Origin: Lachnoclostridium sp. UBA1308 | Lineage (GTDB): Bacteria; Bacillota; Clostridia; Lachnospirales; Lachnospiraceae | DNA length: 15,854 nucleotides | Reading direction: 5' to 3' | Assembly (NCBI GenBank): GCA_002307215.1 | Contig: DBTU01000020.1 | Span: forward strand, 1-15,854 | In this document: piece by piece, positions 13,365 to 15,854 of the stretch | Position numbering within the stretch: position 1 is the first letter of the stretch | Layout of the letters: each line of letters starts with the position of its first letter | The notes under the pieces: model-generated | What the model saw: only the letters and a program-made list of their open reading frames with translations | What the model was told of the DNA's origin: nothing | Databases searched by the model: none | Program-made: the position numbers and the translations under genes

Positions 13365-14024
13365 ATGGTTTTGTGGTATCAAGGTATATTTGAACAGTTA
13401 GAAAACCTGCGAGATAGTGAACAGGGAGCAAAGATGTCGGCATATATGCAGAATCGCTTCTCCTTTTTGGGTATACCCAAGCCTGTATTAAAACAGCTTA
13501 TTAAACCATATCTTCAAATAAGCCGGAAACTTGAATTTGATTGGGAATTTGTACGCTTGTGTTGGGAAAACCCGAACCGTGAAGTACAGTACGTAGCGGT
13601 GGAATATATTCTGTTGCATGAAAAACAATTTTTAGATACAGATATCGATAAAATCCGGGAATTAATTACTGAGAAATCCTGGTGGGAAACTGTTGATAGC
13701 TTGGACTGCGTTGCAGGAACGATTGTTATGAAGTATCCTTATCTAAAGGAAAAAATGCGGCAGTGGTCGTTATCCGAGAACTTATGGCTACGTCGTGTAG
13801 CAATTGATTTTCAGCAAAAATACAAGGAGAAAACAGATACCGCTTTATTGGAAGAAATCATATGTAATAATTTCGGAAGTAACGAGTTTTTCATTAATAA
13901 AGCAATAGGCTGGAGCTTACGAGAATACAGTAAGGTCAACCCTGAATGGGTGCGCGGATTTGTTGATAGATATAGAGATGTTTTATCCAACTTGAGCATA
14001 AAAGAGGCAAGTAAGTATCTGTAA
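13365..14024 (+). CDS. AlkD-type DNA alkylation repair glycosylase
   Basis: 219 residues of helical HEAT-like repeats. AlkD removes bulky or cationic alkylated bases such as 3- and 7-methylpurines from DNA without flipping the base. The key residues known from the Bacillus cereus enzyme are all present: the S-W-W-E-T-V-D segment (105-111) supplies Trp-107 and Asp-111, the W-L-R-R-V-A-I segment (141-147) supplies an Arg, and N-K-A-I-G-W-S-L-R (178-186) supplies Trp-183. Offsets to the reference positions are small and consistent. AGAGAGG (13355-13361) is three bases from the ATG and nine from an in-frame TTG at 13371, so the start may be two codons later. A catalytically intact enzyme is likely. 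Confidence 0.9.
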   Translation: MVLWYQGIFEQLENLRDSEQGAKMSAYMQNRFSFLGIPKPVLKQLIKPYLQISRKLEFDWEFVRLCWENPNREVQYVAVEYILLHEKQFLDTDIDKIRELITEKSWWETVDSLDCVAGTIVMKYPYLKEKMRQWSLSENLWLRRVAIDFQQKYKEKTDTALLEEIICNNFGSNEFFINKAIGWSLREYSKVNPEWVRGFVDRYRDVLSNLSIKEASKYL

Positions 14025-14102
14025 GAGCTTATTACGCAGGTTTTATTAAGGCAATACAATACAACTTGACTGACAAATTACTCGTATGATGGGAGGAAAG
14101 AG

Positions 14103-14558
14103 ATGCACTTAGGTTCTATCTATTTAATTGTAAATGATTTTGATAAATCGATTTGGTTTTATGAAAACCTACTTCAGATCCCGGTAACCAAAAAAAACAT
14201 GGATCGATTTGCAATGTTTAATTTTGATGGACAATGTATTGCTCTTATGAATGGACATTTTGATTCTGAAAATCCGGGTAAAGTGATACATAAGGGTGAA
14301 TATTCGGAATACTTTGATGATCTAAAATCAATAGCAACTGCATCGAATTCTCATAAGGTGGTTTTGAATTTTTGGGATGAGAATTTGCAGAAGGAGTATG
14401 ATCGCTTAAGAAGTTTGCAACTGACAGACAATATAACAAGAATTAAATATATTTGTAATGTGAGTCCATATTATTATTTTCATTTGACAGATCCGGACGG
14501 AAATATAATTGAAGTTACGGGGGAGTATACGCCACGTAGCGGGGAGTTTGATGATTGA
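14103..14558 (+). CDS. VOC-superfamily protein (glyoxalase/bleomycin-resistance fold)
   Basis: 151 residues; GGGAGGAAAG precedes the ATG. Two beta-alpha-beta-beta-beta halves: the first opens with LGSIYLIVNDFDKSIWFYEN (3-22), and the second ends with F-H-L-T-D-P-D-G-N-I-I-E-V (126-138), in which Glu-137 is the usual metal ligand. The first half has an atypical start (H2 instead of the common hydrophobic-H pattern), so metal binding is uncertain. Members include glyoxalase I, fosfomycin thiol transferases, dioxygenases and drug-binding proteins; this one cannot be placed. The next gene starts 17 bases after its stop with its own ribosome binding site, so the two are likely co-transcribed. Confidence 0.85.
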   Translation: MHLGSIYLIVNDFDKSIWFYENLLQIPVTKKNMDRFAMFNFDGQCIALMNGHFDSENPGKVIHKGEYSEYFDDLKSIATASNSHKVVLNFWDENLQKEYDRLRSLQLTDNITRIKYICNVSPYYYFHLTDPDGNIIEVTGEYTPRSGEFDD

Positions 14559-14575
14559 CATTAGGAGGTATTCGA

Positions 14576-15718
14576 TTGATTAAGCATAAGATAGAGTTGG
14601 ATCGCTTTATACTAAAAGGACAAGTTGTATGTGAGTGCAGGGATCATATGCTTTATGTGACAACTAATCATGCAATACCCACGCAACGTTTTGATGCAGA
14701 GCATTTATCGATTAACTCGTATATTTATCTACCGGATAAATACAAATTACCCTTACGAATTGATATGACAGTAAAAATTGATGCGCCCGGATTATATCTA
14801 CTATTTGGGAAAGGTCATATTAATCTCGGGACGCTATGCTCGGATAACAGACGTATCGATGATATTGTAAGTCCGACCGGAAAGACGATGAATTATCATA
14901 ATCATATAGACATGAATGAGTTCACTGATATTTCTGTGTCATATAACCTGAAAGAAATGCAAATCATGATTAACGGCGAAGAGAGGTATTATTCGAAAAA
15001 AGAAAGATACATGAAGTCTCCGGCGTTCAGCGAAATGAATCAGGACGGTTTTGAACTAAAAATAGCCTGTGACAAGCTGGTGAACCTATGCATAAAATTA
15101 CTCTCCATCACGGAGTATGATGATACTTGTGGGATTATTCCTTCCGGGGTAGAACTACCGGCAGCAATTACAAAGAATGATGTGGTAGCACCCGGTGAAA
15201 AGCCGATCTTTGAAAAATGCATATCTCTTTTGACCGAACAGATACATAATGAAATTGTGAAAATGGATGAATACCTGAAATCGCTAAAAACATTTAAATT
15301 TAAAAGACAGATAGAAAAAAACGGTAACAAGATAACGTATGTTGCCTCGGACTATGGATTTTCCTATGCAATATATTTAAGTAATGATATTTTTGACCAT
15401 TCTCTGCAATGGTATCTTATAACAAACGGTAAATCAGAGACCTGGCATAGGAAAGCCGATAGGATGGAGGAAGTGCTGAACAGGTTGGCCAATACATCAC
15501 CGAATTTCGCAGAGCGCATGTTCTATAGCTTGGAGGATTGTGTTGGATGCTACAAAGATTGTTTGGCGAAAACTCAGTACCGGTTACATGAAAAGCACAA
15601 AACAGTTTGTCATGGGAAGTTGAAATTTAGAATGAATGCTTCCGGCTTTGAGGATGTCCGTGCTTTTATTGAGGAAATAAATCGGCTTGTGTGTTGCAGT
15701 TCAGCCTTGCAAGGATAG
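14576..15718 (+). CDS. Unrecognised 380-residue protein with cysteine cluster
   Basis: The start is a TTG, chosen because AGGAGG (14563-14568) is seven bases upstream; the TTG at 14555 lies before the site. The first 190 residues look like a beta-sandwich: L-P-L-R-I-D-M-T-V-K-I-D followed by LLFGKGHINLG, N-H-I-D-M-N-E-F-T-D and a strand with M-I-N-G-E-E-R-Y-Y, reminiscent of concanavalin-like (LamG-type) binding domains. A helical linker (about 208-240) leads to a second domain with K-F-K-R-Q-I-E-K-N-G-N-K-I and Y-G-F-S-Y-A-I-Y. Near the end C322-V-G-C325-Y-K-D-C329 and C345-H-G may bind zinc or iron. There is no signal peptide, so it is cytoplasmic. I do not recognise the family; the binding-domain reading is inference. 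Confidence 0.75.
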   Translation: MIKHKIELDRFILKGQVVCECRDHMLYVTTNHAIPTQRFDAEHLSINSYIYLPDKYKLPLRIDMTVKIDAPGLYLLFGKGHINLGTLCSDNRRIDDIVSPTGKTMNYHNHIDMNEFTDISVSYNLKEMQIMINGEERYYSKKERYMKSPAFSEMNQDGFELKIACDKLVNLCIKLLSITEYDDTCGIIPSGVELPAAITKNDVVAPGEKPIFEKCISLLTEQIHNEIVKMDEYLKSLKTFKFKRQIEKNGNKITYVASDYGFSYAIYLSNDIFDHSLQWYLITNGKSETWHRKADRMEEVLNRLANTSPNFAERMFYSLEDCVGCYKDCLAKTQYRLHEKHKTVCHGKLKFRMNASGFEDVRAFIEEINRLVCCSSALQG

Positions 15719-15740
15719 TGACAAGACCGGGAAAGAAATG

Positions 15741-15809
15741 TTTCCATATAGGAGCCGCTTCCGCTAAGTTGCATTACGTAATTCGTATGCAAATACTCCT
15801 ATACGGAAA
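15741..15809. repeat. Imperfect inverted repeat overlapping the right terminal repeat
   Basis: TTTCCATATAGGAG (15741-15754) faces CTCCTATACGGAAA (15796-15809), with one mismatch. Inside, TTGCAT (15769-15774) faces ATGCAA (15787-15792), with ATTACGTAAT between. TCATTTTTT follows the right arm, so on the plus strand it could end the transcript of the 380-residue protein. The left arm is an exact reverse match to the form of the sequence found in the left terminal repeat (51-65). Confidence 0.65.
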
Positions 15810-15854
15810 TCATTTTTTCCCAGTCCGGATATATTTTTTTTGAAGGCTGAACGT
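15784..15854 (+). repeat. Terminal direct repeat, right copy
   Basis: Starts CGTATGCAAATACTCCTATA and ends GAAGGCTGAACGT at the last base of the window. Same orientation and nearly the same sequence as 40-110. The window stops inside or exactly at its end, so its full length is unknown. Confidence 0.85.

Noticed and set aside
14068..14096. TTGACT and TATGAT before the VOC gene as a promoter
   Set aside because: The spacer is only 13 bases, too short for sigma-A.
10734..15783. Integron-like cassette array, since small unrelated genes follow one another and GTTAAGG-, GGCGGCTTCC- and GGTGGCTTCT-like bits occur in spacers (10746, 12192, 15756)
   Set aside because: No spacer shows paired attC core sites with the required symmetry, the spacers do not resemble each other over their length, and no integrase gene is present.
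1..15854. tRNA, rRNA, CRISPR array, prophage or insertion sequence
   Set aside because: I found no cloverleaf, no spaced short repeats, no structural phage genes and no transposase on either strand.

Overview
The window looks like chromosomal DNA from a low-GC, Gram-positive anaerobe of the Clostridia, most likely the Lachnospiraceae or a near relative. The basis is AT-rich coding sequence, strong AGGAGG-type ribosome binding sites before almost every gene, near-consensus sigma-A promoters and a typical clostridial gene mix. The assignment is inferred from style, not from a marker gene. There is no rRNA, tRNA, CRISPR array, transposase or integrase.

Layout. (1) 1-110: a hairpin, then a 68-base repeat that returns almost unchanged at the last bases of the window (15784-15854). 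(2) 264-1170: a yybP-ykoY manganese riboswitch leading into a TMEM165/GDT1-family membrane protein, a coherent Mn2+ homeostasis unit. (3) 1313-2245: a compact regulatory switch, with a small acidic protein (minus) and an XRE repressor (plus) transcribed divergently from back-to-back consensus promoters that share repeated TGACA half-sites. The XRE transcript appears to end at a perfect terminator hairpin lying inside the 3' coding end of the convergent MATE transporter gene. (4) 2185-3650: the MATE efflux gene (minus) and its promoter, followed by a G-rich non-coding stretch with a REP-like hairpin. (5) 3848-6420: a decay zone. Two intact genes (MsrA and a membrane-anchored PH-like protein) sit among fragments: the N-terminus of a KAP ATPase, the C-terminus of a PHP/histidinol phosphatase, the C-terminus and then the N-terminus of SAM methyltransferases, a gene that has lost its start codon, and small ORFs. 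Several fragments keep good ribosome binding sites. (6) 6488-15718: a one-directional run of small enzyme genes. They are a glutamate-5-kinase-like protein, a lipoprotein, an APH-type kinase, two GNAT acetyltransferases, a four-helix membrane protein, a chloramphenicol-acetyltransferase-like protein, a nitrilase-family amidase, an AlkD-type DNA glycosylase, a VOC protein and a large unrecognised protein with a cysteine cluster.

How the genes fit together. Only some neighbours are clearly linked: riboswitch with its transporter; XRE with the small divergent gene; lipoprotein, kinase and GNAT (gaps of 2 and 8 bases); a 29-codon ORF with the four-helix protein; VOC with the 380-residue protein (TTG start 17 bases after the VOC stop). 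The rest reads as an accessory region of single-gene modifying, detoxifying and repair functions, each with its own ribosome binding site. I did not find a convincing new multi-gene defence or conflict system. The points most worth a second look are the flanking repeat, the gene-debris zone, the regulatory architecture at 1600-2250, and the unassigned lipoprotein and cysteine-cluster protein.
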